Source: Capra hircus (Eukaryota; Chordata; Mammalia; Artiodactyla; Bovidae). From it: a stretch of 64,000 bases of DNA. The notes beneath the pieces were generated by a model that made no database searches, had not been told where the DNA came from, and worked only from the letters and a program-made list of their open reading frames with translations. Positions 33,421 to 45,011 of the stretch are shown here, one piece after another (within the stretch, counting starts at the first letter, position 1; the number at the start of each line of letters is the position of its first letter). The position numbers and the translations under genes are program-made. The DNA is taken from positions 47,671,345-47,735,344 of the forward strand of contig NC_030822.1 in the NCBI RefSeq assembly GCF_001704415.2, written 5' to 3'.

Positions 33421-34265
33421 ACATGTCCTGCAAATAATAAAGGGAACACTGTGAGTGTTTTCAATCTAGAGAAGAGAAAACCTGAATGGTGCAAGGGCCA
33501 TGGGGCAGGGAGAAAGGGAATCAGATTGCAGAATGAGATGGCAGAATGAGGATCAATGGATAGAAATGGTTAAAATGTCAGAGTATAGCTTAATATCCAA
33601 AAGGCCGTTCTAAAAATGAAAGTCTATGAGAAATGGAAGGGCTGTCTCCAGCTGGCCTAATCGAATCACACCCTTTAGAAGCAGAGCGTTTTCTGTGGCT
33701 GACGACAGGAAAAGTCAGAAAGATTCAAGCACCAGAAGGACCTGCAGCACTGTTGCTGGCTTTAAAAATGGAGAAACAAGGCCTGGAGGGCGCCATCTAA
33801 TCCCAGACCAACAACCAGCAAGGAGATGGGACCTCAGCCCTGTTGCCACAAGGAACCGAAATCTGCCAAGAAGCTGAATGAGCTTAGAAGCAGACTCTTC
33901 CCTAGAGTCTCATAGACTTCTCTTGTCAAGTTCCTCTTACAATATGCCCCATGTATCGAGAAGGGCTGAGTATTCACAATAATTTAACACTATTTTTAAA
34001 CATATTTAAAATGAGTAACAGGCAGCAGTGATGACTGAGGAACTCAAGACTCTGGTCCTGCCTTCAAACAAAACAGAGGCCAAATATTGTTGAATGAATT
34101 ACTTGTTCTAGCAAATGTCATGTGAAGTTGTAACCATAAAATGCCCCCACCACCCCCTGCCCCCCGCCCTGAGCCTCACACAGCAAGAAAGCTGCATGGC
34201 AACGGGGAGGAGCATGTGCTCTTCCATCACAGACTGTCAGGAAGCTACTGCAAGAGACGAAGTGA
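33421..34265. other. Intergenic, no gene seen
   Basis: An 83-codon plus frame (33626-33877) has no recognisable domain. No repeat identified with confidence. Confidence 0.35.
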
Positions 34266-34269
34266 AAGA

Positions 34270-34450
34270 GGTCTCACTTCTGGTTCTAGCACCTGGTAGT
34301 CCTGTGAACTTGGCCAAGTTACCAAGACTTTCTAAGCCTATTTTCTCATCTGCATAGCTGGAATTACAGCAATAATCTCACAGGACTATCACCAGGATTG
34401 AATTCAGTTACCTGTATTTAATATTTCGGACAAAGTAGATACTTAGGTTA
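34270..34450 (+). repeat. MIR SINE
   Basis: MIR order: CTTCTGGTTCTAGCACC, GTGAACTTGGCCAAGTTACC, CTATTTTCTCATCTGCATAGC and TAATATTTCGGACAAAGTAGATAC. Confidence 0.75.
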
Positions 34451-34725
34451 GTTCCCTTTCCACTTTGGTCACTGGAAATCTGATGGTCCAGAGAAACAAA
34501 AGAGGAGATGGAAAGTTGTTGAAAGGTCGGGAAGTGTTTTTTTCCCCATACCCCTTTTATCTTTCACTAAATATTTAGAAGAGAAAAACAACTCTTCCTA
34601 GTTTTTTGAATTTGATTCTCTCCAAATATGTCAGTCATGATAATTTTATGAGCAAACAAAACATTTTTATATTCATCAACAATGACTTTAGACCTCTAAA
34701 TGGCACTTTAAAAACATTGTATATA

Positions 34726-36030
34726 CACAAAAATAAACTCGAAATGTATTAAAGACCTAAATGTAAGACCAGAAACTATAAAACTCTTAGAGGAAAACAT
34801 AGGCAGAACACTCTCTGACATAAATCACAACAAGATCCTCTATGACCCACCTCCCAGAGTAATGGAAATAAAAACAAAAATAAACAAAGGGGACCTAATT
34901 AAACTTAAACTTAAACTTTGCACAATGAAGAAAGCTTAAGCAAGGTGAAAAGGCAGGCTTCAGAAAGGGAGAAAATAATAGCAAACGAAACAACTGACAA
35001 AAAATTAATCTCCAAAGTATACAAGGAGCTCATGCAGCTCAACACCAGAAAAATGAACAACCCAATCAAAAAATGGGCCAAAGAACTAAACAGACATTTC
35101 TCCAAAGAAGACATACAGATGGCTAATAAATGCATGAAAAGATGCTTAACATCATTCATTATTAGAGAAATGCAAATCAAAACCACAATAAGGTATCATC
35201 TCACACTGGTCAGAATGGCTGCGGTCAAAAAGCCCACAAACAATAAATGCTGGAGAGGGTGTGAAGAAAAGGGAATCCTCTTACACTGTTGGTGGGAATG
35301 CAAACTAGTACAGCTACTGTGGAGAACAGTGCAGAGATTCCTCAAAAAAACAGAAATAAAACTGATATATGACCCAGCAATCCCACTGCTGGGCATAAAA
35401 ACCAAAGAAGCCAGAACTGAAAGAGACTCATGGACCCCAATGTTCATCGCAGCACTGTTTACAATAGCCAGGACATGGAAGCAACCTAGATGTCCATAGG
35501 TGACGATGGATAAGGAAATTGAGGTACACAATGGAGTATTACTCAGCTATAAAAAAGAATGGATTTGAGTCAGTTCTAATGATATGGATGAAACTGAAGC
35601 CTATTATACAGAGTAAAGTAAATTAGAAAGAGAAACACCAGTACAGTATATTAACACATACCTATAGAATTTAGAAAGATGGTAACGACGATCCTATATG
35701 CAAGACAGCAAAAGAGACACAGATGTAAAGAACAGACTTTTGGACTCTGTGGGAGAAGGCGAGGGTGGGATGATTTGAGAGAATAGCATTGAAACGTCTA
35801 TATTACCATACGTAAAATAGATGACCAGTGCAAGTTCGATGCATGAAACAGGGCACTCAAAGCTAGTGCTCTGGGACAACCCAGAAGGATAGGGTGAGGA
35901 GGGAGGTAGGAGAGGAGTTCAGGTTGGGGGTACACATGAGTACCCATGGGTGATTTGTGTCAATGTATGGCAGAAACCACCACAATATTGTAAAGAAATT
36001 ATCCTCCAATTAAGATAAATAAATTAATTT
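34726..36030 (+). mobile_element. L1 LINE, 5'-truncated, 1.3 kb
   Basis: It starts in the C-terminal third of ORF2 and ends after the 3' UTR (GTACACATGAGTACCC, ACAATATTGTAAAGAAATTATCC). A 17-bp duplication, TAAAAACATTGTATATA (34709-34725) against TAAAAGCATTGTATATA (36031-36047), has one mismatch. The longest surviving frame is 34918-35499 (193 codons); the stop and a frame change after about residue 193 break the rest, so it is dead. Confidence 0.95.
34918..35499 (+). pseudogene. L1 ORF2 C-terminal remnant
   Basis: The 193-residue frame reads as the C-terminal region of L1 ORF2p, downstream of the reverse-transcriptase domain. The conserved cysteine-bearing stretch of the type NKCWRGCEEKG...CWWECK is visible at about residues 104-126, and PAIPLLGI at about 154-161. 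There is no reverse-transcriptase catalytic motif, because the insertion begins after it. The start methionine is arbitrary. The product, if made, would be a fragment without function. Confidence 0.85.
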
Positions 36031-36301
36031 TAAAAGCATTGTATATATTTCCATATTAATCAAATGTTGATTTTATCCTTAAAAATGGCTTTTTTTCTAT
36101 TTACAGTTTCAAATTTTCCATCAGTAATAACACAGTCCAGCTTTATTGAGCGCTATGAGCCAAGTACAATGCTAAGAGTCTTTTTTTTAATACACACAAA
36201 ACATCAATCTCAGCATCAATGTCACCTGAAATATACTTTTTACTTTAACCATTCTACAGTCTATCTACTTAAACAACTAAAAATCATTCCAACTCTCTCA
36301 T

Positions 36302-36898
36302 TTGATTTTCTGGGCTCCAAAATCACTGCAGATGGTGACTGCAGCCATGAAATTAAAAGACGCTCACTTCTTGGAAGGAAAGTTATGACCAAACTAGATA
36401 GCATATTAAAAAGCAGAGACATTACTTTGTCAACAAAGGTCTGTCTAGTCAAGGCTATGGTTTTTCCTGTGGTCATGTATGGATGTAAGAGTTGGACTGT
36501 GAAGAAAGCTGAGTGCCGAAGAATTGATGCTTTTGAACTGTGGTGTTGGAGAAGACTCTTGCGAGTCCCTTGGACTGCAAGGAGATCCAACCAGTCCATC
36601 CTAAAGGAGATCAGTCCTGGGTGTTCATTGGAAGGACTGATGTTGCAGCTGAAACTCCAGTATTCTGGCCACCTGATGCAAAGAGCTGACTCACTGGAAA
36701 AGACTCTGATGCTGGGAGGGATTAGGAGCAGGAGGAGAAGGGGATGACCGAGGATGAGATGGCTGGATGGCATCACCAACTCGATTGACATGGGTTTCGG
36801 TGAACTCCAGGAGTTGGTGATGGACAGGGAGGCCTGGTGTGTTGCGATTCATGGGGTCGCAAAGAGTCGGACACGACTCAGCGATTGAAGTGAACTGA
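36302..36898 (+). mobile_element. BovB LINE 3' fragment, about 600 bp
   Basis: Starting at GATTTTCTGGGCTCC it follows BovB to a tail of GAAGTGAACTGAA. An open frame of 227 codons (36064-36747) joins 80 codons of unrelated upstream sequence to about 147 codons of BovB. It keeps the conserved FELWCWRRLLR motif but has no start or catalytic motif of its own. No clear duplication was found. Confidence 0.9.
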
Positions 36899-37439
36899 AT
36901 GCCTTCAACTGTGCTTATTATTAAACTAAAAGTTGCCATTTATTCCCTAATAACCTTTTCAGCGTATGGAGGGTCAGTGGCTCATTGATTTTACCTGGAG
37001 GGACTGGGAGAAAATGACAACACATTTCTGACCATTCTAAGTGCTCCTTTAAACTTTCATACAAACATGAACTTCAGTTGTGATAATGTCAGTTATAATC
37101 ACCAGACATTCATCTCACACACATCAGGTATATATTTGCGTCTGAGGGCACGCGCTGGGGAGACTGGACTCAGGCAATATCCAGTGGCATGGACAGTACA
37201 TCAGAGGTTCAGAGACAAACAAAGTTCGCCAGAGGGCGACGTTCAGCTGGACTGTAAAAGACAACCAAACATTTGCTTAACAAAGAGGAAGGACAGAAGG
37301 GAGGGGGATAGCAGTGGTGAAGAGCACTGAACACAGACACGATTTAGGCTACCCACCAGCACCTGAAATTCCACCTGCTCAAACAAAACGAATCATCTAT
37401 CACCAAACGAGCCCTTCCCACCCCCATATCTGTTTCCCA
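36899..37439. other. Intergenic, no gene seen
   Basis: Single-copy-looking sequence with an 87-codon unrecognised plus frame (37067-37330). Confidence 0.35.
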
Positions 37440-38310
37440 TCTGACTCTCTCTGTTAGGCATTGCCATCATCATCTCTGCAGTCACCTTGGAATCATCTTG
37501 GAGTTCCCTCACACCCCAAGCCCAGCCAGTCACCAAGCTCTGTAATTCTGTCTCCCAGGTTCTGCTCTCATATTGCCCCTTTTCTCCATCCCATTGCCAC
37601 TGTGATATTTCAGGCCTCAGAACAAGTTGCACTGGACAGTTGCAATAGCTGCTAATTATTTCCTGTTTCCTCTTCTAATTTATTGGGTGCCCAAGGTAAG
37701 CTTTCTAAATCTCAGCTCTAACTAGCAACTCACTTGCTCAAAATGTGCTAATGGCTCCCCTGCACCTATAGACCAGGCCATAAATCTTTTTTTTTTTTTT
37801 TTTTCAGCTGCGTAGCTTGTGGGATCTTAGTTCTCCAACCAGAGATTGAACCCTGGTCATGGCAGTGAAAGTGCCAAGTCTTAACCACTGGACCACCAGG
37901 AATTCCCCAGACCGTGAATCTTTTAACCAGACATTGAAGTTGATCTGTGAACAGGCTACAGCTTATCTTTGTAGCCTCACTTCCCACTACGTTGTCCCCT
38001 ATGAGAACTCTGTGTTTCGACCAAAGTGGACCACTCATTGATGATCTCTGCTGACACCAAAGGCGTTTCCCTCTCTGTGACTCTGTCTATGCTAGTCCCT
38101 CTTTTCTTGGCCTAGTTTCCTACATCTTTCTGTCAAATACTATTGCCCATCCTTCCTTCTCAGTAGAAATCTACCTCCTCCATGAAGTCTTCCCTAATCC
38201 CCCTGCTAGGAGAAATTCACCGTTCTCAGAATCTCTGCAGCACCACTTCTGTAGTCCTTGGACAACAGGAATTTTATTCCACACCAGCCTGGAGACTTTT
38301 TAGTTCTTAC
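37440..38310 (+). repeat. L2 LINE, long relic split by a CHR SINE
   Basis: L2 blocks on the left: ATCTTGGAGTTCCCTCACACC, GTCACCAAGCTCTGTAATTC, CAATAGCTGCTAATTATTTCC. On the right: CTCCATGAAGTCTTCCCTAATCC. The reading is in one orientation on both sides of the CHR fragment at 37786-37908. Confidence 0.75.
37786..37908 (-). mobile_element. CHR-type SINE, truncated
   Basis: A T-run of about 18 bases is followed by GTGGGATCTTAGTTCTCC, ACCAGAGATTGAACCC and the reversed head CCACTGGACCACCAGG. Only the last two thirds is present. The flanks are similar (CAGGCCATAAATC against CAGACCGTGAATC) and may be a degraded duplication. Confidence 0.85.
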
Positions 38311-38339
38311 CCACCTCTAGCACCCAGTCCATGGCATAG

Positions 38340-38480
38340 CAGAAGAGAACAGGCTTTTCCCCTCATGGCCTCAGCTTCCACATCTGTAATATGAACATAA
38401 TCCAACCCAACTCACAGGAATATCGAGAGAATTATATCAGGTAATACATGCAAATTACCAGCACACAGTAGGTAAATCAT
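38340..38480 (+). repeat. MIR SINE fragment
   Basis: MIR 3' half: CATGGCCTCAGCTTCCACATC, GTAATATGAACATAATCC, CAGGTAATACATGCAAATTACCAGCACAC, ending in AGTAGGTAAATCATC. Confidence 0.75.
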
Positions 38481-39500
38481 CAAATCTAAAACCCATTCCT
38501 CTCTTTCACACAGCAGGGTTTGTTGAACCAATAAAACCCTGCATGCTTCATAGTTTGCAAAGAAATGTTATTATGTTTTTTTTTCAGTGAAGGAGGGAAA
38601 GAGAGATGGAGGAAATACATGAGCACCGAGTCACTAAATATGTAGGAGATATGAGTAGCCCTGTCTGACAGGTATGAACAACCCACACTGGAGATGGCAG
38701 GTTACACTATGAAAGAGCTGGAATGCTTAACCTGATAGCTTCAGGGAGTTTTAGATTCCGGATTCAGGAAGTGTTTAGAGTCTACCAGTCTACATGAGGT
38801 GATGAAGGACAAAGGACCAGGAGGTCATGAAGAGGCTGCTGTCGTGCTGCAGGACAGAAGGGCACAGCTACCTGGCCATGAGGGGATTCTGGCCACAAGG
38901 GAGCAGACAGGGATAGGCGGGGAAAATGACAGGATTGGTGAGTGCTGACAGATCAAGTGACTGGAGGACGCCTATCAAGCCAAGTCACAGAGGGCTCCAG
39001 GCTCCGGTAATTAGGAGAACAGAAGAACAACCAGAGAACCGAGAGATAGCCAGGAGGTGGGGCGAGCATAGGGCACACGCAGAGAGAATACAAATTGCCC
39101 TTTTGGTTTGAGGTGCAACACAGGTGGAAATGAAGAAGTAGTGCTTAGTGGTCCTGAAGGACTGAGAAACCACTGTAGAAACAAAATCCTCCTTTGGTAC
39201 ATGAGGGCCGACACGGATTCCCTGAAGAAGAATCAGGTAAGACAAAGGGTCCCGCAGGCCAACCCCCTGAACTCTCTGGGGAACAAGGAACAGGGGATGC
39301 AGCGCGTGTCTGCCTGTCCACCAGCCATCACCTGTCTGGGAGGAGGTCACGTCTAGGCTGCTTTCCTTCCATACATTGACAAGACACAGGACTGCAAAAC
39401 GGGGGTCCCATATTGTTTCACATGCAGAGAGAAATTCAGAGATTCAATGCCTTCCCTAAATAGAGAGCTGGATTACCCAGAGAGGATAAAGTACATTGAG
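38481..39500. other. Intergenic, no gene seen
   Basis: A 121-codon minus frame (38985-39350) overlaps frames on the other strand and has no recognisable domain. No repeat is identified with confidence. Confidence 0.35.
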
Positions 39501-39650
39501 AGCCTAACGTCCAGTCTGGCATTAGAGCTTAAAATTTATGAGCTGGGTGACCATGGCTTAGTCACTTAAATTCTTTGGCTCTCGGGTGTTTTATCTGTTA
39601 AAATGCAATAGCAGTATCTCATGTGCCAGAATGGACCAGAAGATTTCAGG
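39501..39650 (+). repeat. MIR SINE fragment
   Basis: MIR blocks: GAGCTGGGTGACCATGGCTTAGTCAC, TTTGGCTCTCGGGTGTTTTATCTG, AAATGCAATAGCAGTATCTC. Confidence 0.65.
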
Positions 39651-40172
39651 AGGTCTCTCAGTTCAGAGATCTATGATCCGGTACTTAATCTAAACCCCGC
39701 AGGTCAGACTCCAGTCTCTCTGAACCCCTGGGCTGTGACTCACTGCAGAACCCCACATGGTACAGAGATGCTGAGAAACCTGGCAAGAGCATAGTTCAGG
39801 GTGGGGGTAGAAGTTCCAGCTCTCGGGTCCCAGTCACAAGAAGGCACAGCAAGAATATTAAAGCTGGCCCAGGGACAAAAGATAATTAATCTTCAACGCA
39901 ATAAAAATATTTAGTTCATTCATCTGAGAGAAATGACAAGAGAGAAGATAGATATTTGCTTTTCTCCCCACTCTGTTCTGACAAGGTTGCTCTGGATGGA
40001 TCATAGAATGTTTAATGAACATTTAATATGAGAGCCTGAGATGCAAACAAGTAAATGATGAGGGGCCTTGGAAGCAAGCAGCGGAAGCTGACATTGTAAA
40101 AACTGCAACCAGGGCAGAGGTTTCCAGAGAAGAGGTTTGAGAAGAGAAGCTTATTTGCAATTGTTCATGTGA
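39651..40172. other. Intergenic, no gene seen
   Basis: No frame or element is supported. Confidence 0.35.
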
Positions 40173-40382
40173 CAAGAGCCGACTCCTTGGAAAAGACCCT
40201 GATGCTGGGAAAGATTGAGGGCAGGAGGAGAAGGGGGCAGCAGAAGATGAGATGGGTGGATGGCATCACCGACTCAATGGACATGAATCTGAGCACGCTC
40301 CAGGAGATCGTGAAGGACAGGGAAGCCGGAGGTGCTGCAGTCCATGGGGTCGCAGAGTCGGACATGACTGAGCAACTGAACA
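40173..40382 (+). mobile_element. BovB LINE 3' fragment, about 210 bp
   Basis: Only the last portion of BovB is present: GAAAAGACCCTGATGCTGGG, GATGAGATGGGTGGATGGC, TGCAGTCCATGGGGTCGC and GACTGAGCAACTGAACAA. No clear duplication was found. Confidence 0.88.
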
Positions 40383-40469
40383 ATATGCGGCAACACAACA
40401 AGAGAAATGAGAAGACAGGGGTAGATTCGAGGGACACTGCAGAGGTGAAATCACAGGATTTTATAATTT

Positions 40470-40622
40470 TTTAAAGGTCTTTATTGAATTTGTTACAATG
40501 TTGCTTCTGTTTTGGTCTTTTGGCCATGAGGTATACGGGATCTTAGCTCCTAGTCCAGGGATGGAACCCATACCTTGTGTTGGAAGGCAAAGTCTCAATC
40601 AGTAGACCACCAGGAAGGTCCC
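40470..40622 (-). mobile_element. CHR-type SINE, truncated
   Basis: Reversed CHR blocks: GGGATCTTAGCTCCTAG, CCAGGGATGGAACCC, TCAATCAGTAGACCACCAGG. It is more diverged than the other copies. Confidence 0.7.
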
Positions 40623-43066
40623 AGTATTTGATCACTAAATGGATAGATATGAAAGAGAGGACGGGGCACACTGAAGCTGCCTGACCTTTCTAACTGTTCC
40701 CAGAATTAGGGAGTCACCAAAGTAGGCAAGAGGTCAGCCATGGAGAGAGAAAAAAGGGGAAACTCTATGCCCTCTGTGCTGATGATCTTTAAGAAAACAA
40801 CAGCCATCAGCAGTGAACAATCCTCCTCTACCTCATCTTTACAGGCTTTGAAGGCATGAGCAGAAAGCACCAGAGCAGCCAGCCCATATCTGTTCCATGC
40901 CCAGAACACAGCAGTGGGCATCTGGGGCCGGAGAGTGGGGTACATTAGGGGAAGTTTCAGAGGGAAGAGGAGAAAATATGAGAAGCCCACTGCATTAGAC
41001 CTTATCCTGGTTGTGTGTCTCGTACCCTGTGTTCCTTAGAGAGGGTGAATGAGGGCTCCAAGAACCAGAAAAGCATCGTCAAGGCTGGAAGTGGAAGCAT
41101 GGGTCACAGCAGAACCAGTGGGGCGGAGGGGGTCCTCCAGGAGAAGAGCCTGGGTCCTCCAAGCTGCCTTGGCAACAGCCAGCATGAACAGCTGAGAACT
41201 AGGGACCACTCTTAAGTGTCCCTGACTAATGAGGCCAAGGCCAGGGGTGGATAAGCTCAGGAAAGACTATAGAGGATCCTGGCCAAGCCACACTGAGCCT
41301 GTATGGGCATTCTACTGTGACGCCTGCCTTTCGCTTCCTTTATGTAACCATGTTAAGGAAGATAGGTGGCTCTTGACAAACTTCAAATTACAGCTTTTCT
41401 GTCTCTTCCAACCACTTCTGTGAATGTTCAGATGATGTTCACTCTACTGACAAGTCCTAGTATGACCCTAAAATGAGAATATATGGAAATTTCTATGAAT
41501 GTGTCAGCCTCTGGGTGGAAACCTGCCAAGTATCAAGAAGCATTTCTTCTTTCCTTCCCTCCCTTCCTTCTCTCCCTTTCTTTCAGCAAATACCAATTAG
41601 ATGCTAGGCCTACTAATTTGCAAGTGAATATAACCTTCTAAAGCCAGGAAAATTATTTAGAGGCATTTAAAACCACCTGCTCTGACCTAAAATAAAATAA
41701 AAGAAATTCTGATTTGAGGACAGGATCTGTTCTGGCCATCCAACTACCAGGACCATCAGAGGCTGATCTTCAGAGCTGGAATGTCTGATGACTATTCTAA
41801 TGGGGCTTATTCTTCTGTTCATTCCACTTAGCTCACGCCAGAGGCTACCTGACATGTGAGTTATCAATATCAACTGTATTTCAAAACAAGCTGGCCTTGA
41901 GGTTGGCTTTGAAAGATCCTGTACAGATTGTACATTTGCTCAGAAAACTTTGGTATATCTATCCAAAACTAGTATACATTTCTGCATTTCAACTGTAACA
42001 TCAATACTTGATCCAAAGACAGAACTCCTCACATTGAATTGAGACTATCCAAAAGATTCAGGGAAAATTACTAGAGAGTTTGTTTCATTCTTACTCTCTG
42101 ATTTTGCCTTAAAAGGGAAAAAGAGATGCTGTATAGAGTTAAAATGGTCAGGCAGAAGTTGTATTTAAAGCAAATTTCAGTAAATTTAAGTATATTTTAT
42201 TAAAAACAATTTTCAGCCAAAATGAGCCAAATTCTCTCACAGAATAACATAAAAATTCAGTGACCTGGATTCCTGCCATGCTCAACTTTTCTGACTGAGA
42301 ATTTGAGCCCTTGCTCTGAGACAAGACCCATTTCTACCAAGCATTCTTGGGGAGGCACCAGCCCTTCTGAAAAAGCATTCCTGGCCTGATCTGGTTTGGC
42401 TTGAGGAAGGAATGGACTGTAACTAACCATCAAGGATCCAAGTGATCTAGGAGCCCAGTGCCAGCAGGGCCCAGGTCCATTCCCTAACTGGTAATTTATA
42501 GGTAGAGACTACTGAGTATCTCTGGGTTCACATAATGGGATCAAAAAACAATAATAGGAGTGAAACCCAGAAGGAGGAGTGGATGTTCTCCAGACTCTGT
42601 CAGAAATGAGGCCAAGTGCATGACTGGGCAGAGTATGGTTACAACAGCACTGAGCTGGCCTATCTTCCCACCCCTTCCTCTCATGCCTTCATTTGCCCAT
42701 CTACAAAATAAGGAGCCTAGAAGAACAGATTCTTGAGGATCTATCAGCTCCTACATGCTGAGATAGATTCTAGCCCCAGAACAGTGAGGAGGTCTCCAGT
42801 CACCACAAGGCAGTCCAGAGGCAGCATCCTCCCCTCAGTGCCTGCCATGTTGACCCAATTCATTGCTCAAAGCGTAGCTTGAATGCCACTGCCTTCAAGA
42901 ACTTGCCCCTGAACCTTCTGGCATAATCACTCCCATCTCCTTTTAGAAGACCCTGATTTATCTTGGTGCTCAGCACCGAGACTTTCAGAGATAAATTCAA
43001 TAATCTTTGGGGGGTGCAGGGTGAGAGAGGAAGGAAGAAAAATCAGGAGAAAGGCAAATGGAAATG
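40623..43066. other. Intergenic, 2.4 kb with no gene seen
   Basis: Frames of 60-94 codons on either strand are unrecognised. A pyrimidine-rich run of CCTT-type repeats lies at about 41546-41585. Nothing looks like an exon or RNA gene. The last bases (43067-43070, GGAC) are the left copy of the provirus target-site duplication. Confidence 0.4.
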
Positions 43067-43070
43067 GGAC

Positions 43071-43841
43071 TGTTAGGGGAAGCATCGGAAAAGGCAACGG
43101 CAACCCACTCCAGTACTCTTGCCTAGAGAATCCCATGGACGGAGAAGCCTGGTGGGCTGCAGTCCATGGGGTCGCTAACAGTCGGACATGACTGAGTGAC
43201 TTCACTTTCACTTTTCACTTTCATGCATTGGAGAAGGAAATGGCAACCCACTCCAGTGTGCTTGCCTGGGGAATCCCAGGGACGGAGGAGCCTGTTGGGC
43301 TGCCGTCTATGGGGTCGCACAGATTTGGACACGACTGACGCAACTTAGCAGCAGCAGCAACAGCTGGGGAAGCACACTTATTGAAAACGCCCACCCTGGC
43401 CAGGCACCATAGTAACAATTTGCATAGGTTGTTTTATGACAGGAGGTCCTGGGGAGGAACAGGGAATTAATAAGCCTCCACCAATCACAAGAGTTCAGGA
43501 AAGGTCAAAAGGAGACACCACCTGTCCGACAACCTCCCAGAAGCCTTCTCTCTGGCATCCATCTTGGCTGAACAAGGCGTGCACCACCAGGAAGGACTCT
43601 GAGTCAGAATGATTGGCCAAAGACAACCCGGAAACTAATCCCATCACCATAAAACCCGAAACTGCTAGCCACGTGCTAGAGCTGTTCTCCTGGGTTCCCT
43701 TACCCTCCTGCTCTCCACCCGGGTGCCCTTTCCCAATAAAATCTCTTGCTTTTCAGCACATGTGTCTCCTCAGACAATTCATTTTCGTGTTAGACAAGAG
43801 CCCAGTTTCGGGCCCTGGAAGGGGTCCCCCTTCCTGTAACA
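43071..43841 (+). repeat. 5' LTR of the provirus, interrupted by a Bov-A2
   Basis: The LTR is 43071-43084 joined to 43366-43841, about 481 bp without the SINE. It holds a TATA-like CATAAAA at 43648-43654 and the polyadenylation signal AATAAA at 43735-43740. By eye there are roughly 40 substitutions against the 3' LTR over about 450 aligned bases plus a 14-base length difference near 43626-43645, so the copy is old and not recent. Confidence 0.9.
43085..43365 (+). mobile_element. Bov-A2 SINE inserted in the 5' LTR
   Basis: It is a full Bov-A2 dimer ending in CAGCAGCAGCAACAGCT. The 9-bp duplication GGGGAAGCA is exact at 43076-43084 and 43366-43374, and lies in LTR sequence that continues smoothly when the SINE is removed (the 3' LTR has AGAGGAAGCATACTG there). 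The insertion is therefore later than the provirus. Confidence 0.95.
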
Positions 43842-43843
43842 AA

Positions 43844-43862
43844 TGGCAACTCTGGCGGGGAC
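43844..43862 (+). promoter_or_regulatory. Retroviral primer-binding site, tRNA-Arg-like
   Basis: Two bases after the LTR end, the sequence TGGCAACTCTGGCGGGGAC begins. From memory of tRNA sequences, the 3' end of tRNA-Arg(UCU) would be complementary to TGGCGACTCTGGTGGGAC. The two differ by one substitution and a short insertion region. This is a plausible tRNA-Arg PBS, not a certain one. Confidence 0.6.
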
Positions 43863-45004
43863 TCTTCTTCGCTGAGACTGACATCCTGACCATTCAGGGT
43901 ACTCAGGGGCCAGCTTGCCTGCCAATGGACCAGACCCAGTGGCCACAACTGGGACCCTTTTGTCCCTGGTCTCCTCCTGATGTGGACAACTGGCCAGAGT
44001 GCCCCGAGCAGTGAGGAACAAGAGACTTTATTGACCTCTCTCCCCTTCCCTGTCTCTTTCCTCTCCTTAACCCTTCCTATCCTTCCCTGTTTTTCTAGTC
44101 CCCCAGTCCTGGACACAGGAATCTGGTCGAAGGGCCTCAGCCTGAGCTGAAGATTGGAGACTGATCACCTCCTCTTGGCAGAGAACTCGAATTCTGGTTC
44201 TGGTCTGGTCTGATTTCTGGTAGGGCCGAGTTCCAGCCCTCCCTTCTCTGAAGGCCCAGGGTAAAGTCCCATAATGCCTGGGTATCTGCAGGTGGCAGGA
44301 GATGTCTGTAGGGCCACCCCTTTTTCCCCCTCTCCCGCCTCCTCCCCCTTCTTCTTTCAACCTGGCTTCTTTTCCTCCCTTTGAAATCTTTGAAGACCTG
44401 AGATACTTTCCTTTACTCTGTTAGTACTTGGATCTGAAGTTCTGTGTCTCTACAGGAGGTTTTCTGAGAGACTGTATTCTTGTATTTAAGGGAGTGTCTG
44501 ATGAGGACTGCCAGGTTTATATGTGCCTGTTTTAACTCTGTCCTCTGTGTTGTGATTTTTGATGGCCATTTTGCTTTGTCTGGCCACCATTTGGTTTAGA
44601 CCTGCCGCCATTTTGTTAGAACTTGATTTTCTTTCCCTGTGCCTTGAGACCAGGGCTCTCAGGAACAGTTATCTAGACCATCTCTAACTCCTAAGACTGA
44701 GGAAAAATGGGAAAAAGCCTTTAAAATTTTTATTTATTCCAACTTTTTTTTATAAACTAGTAAATTTTATATTGTAATATCTAATTCATGACTCAACCTA
44801 GAAAATGAAGCTAGGTCTTGCACTGTGTCTAAATGTCTTGGTATGTCTTTATCTCTGGGTAATATTTTTGAGGTTAATTTGTAAATGAGCTCTATTAATT
44901 GGTTTTTAAAAAGGTAAGCACTTACAAATCAAATAATTATAAATTAAACAGTAAATTCCAGGTTCATGTGAACTGGGAAATATTCAGTATTAAATACCTG
45001 ATAT
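43863..45004 (+). repeat. Provirus leader and 5' internal region, no open gag
   Basis: A GC- and pyrimidine-rich leader (to about 44.65 kb) with several short TGG- and CTCC-rich stretches resembles the untranslated leader of gammaretrovirus-like elements. I could not find a Gag frame. The region turns AT-rich after 44.7 kb and is cut by the BovB insertion at 45012. Confidence 0.55.
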
Positions 45005-45011
45005 TAATGTT

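Noticed and set aside
36064..36747. 227-codon frame at 36.06-36.75 kb
   Set aside because: An accidental fusion of unrelated upstream sequence to a BovB 3' fragment. The first 80 codons have no recognisable origin.
38985..39350. 121-codon minus-strand frame
   Set aside because: Overlaps plus-strand frames and has no recognisable protein pattern.
41545..41586. CT-rich run considered as a CRISPR or regulatory repeat
   Set aside because: It is an ordinary pyrimidine microsatellite. No CRISPR-like repeat and spacer pattern occurs anywhere in the window, which is a mammalian sequence.
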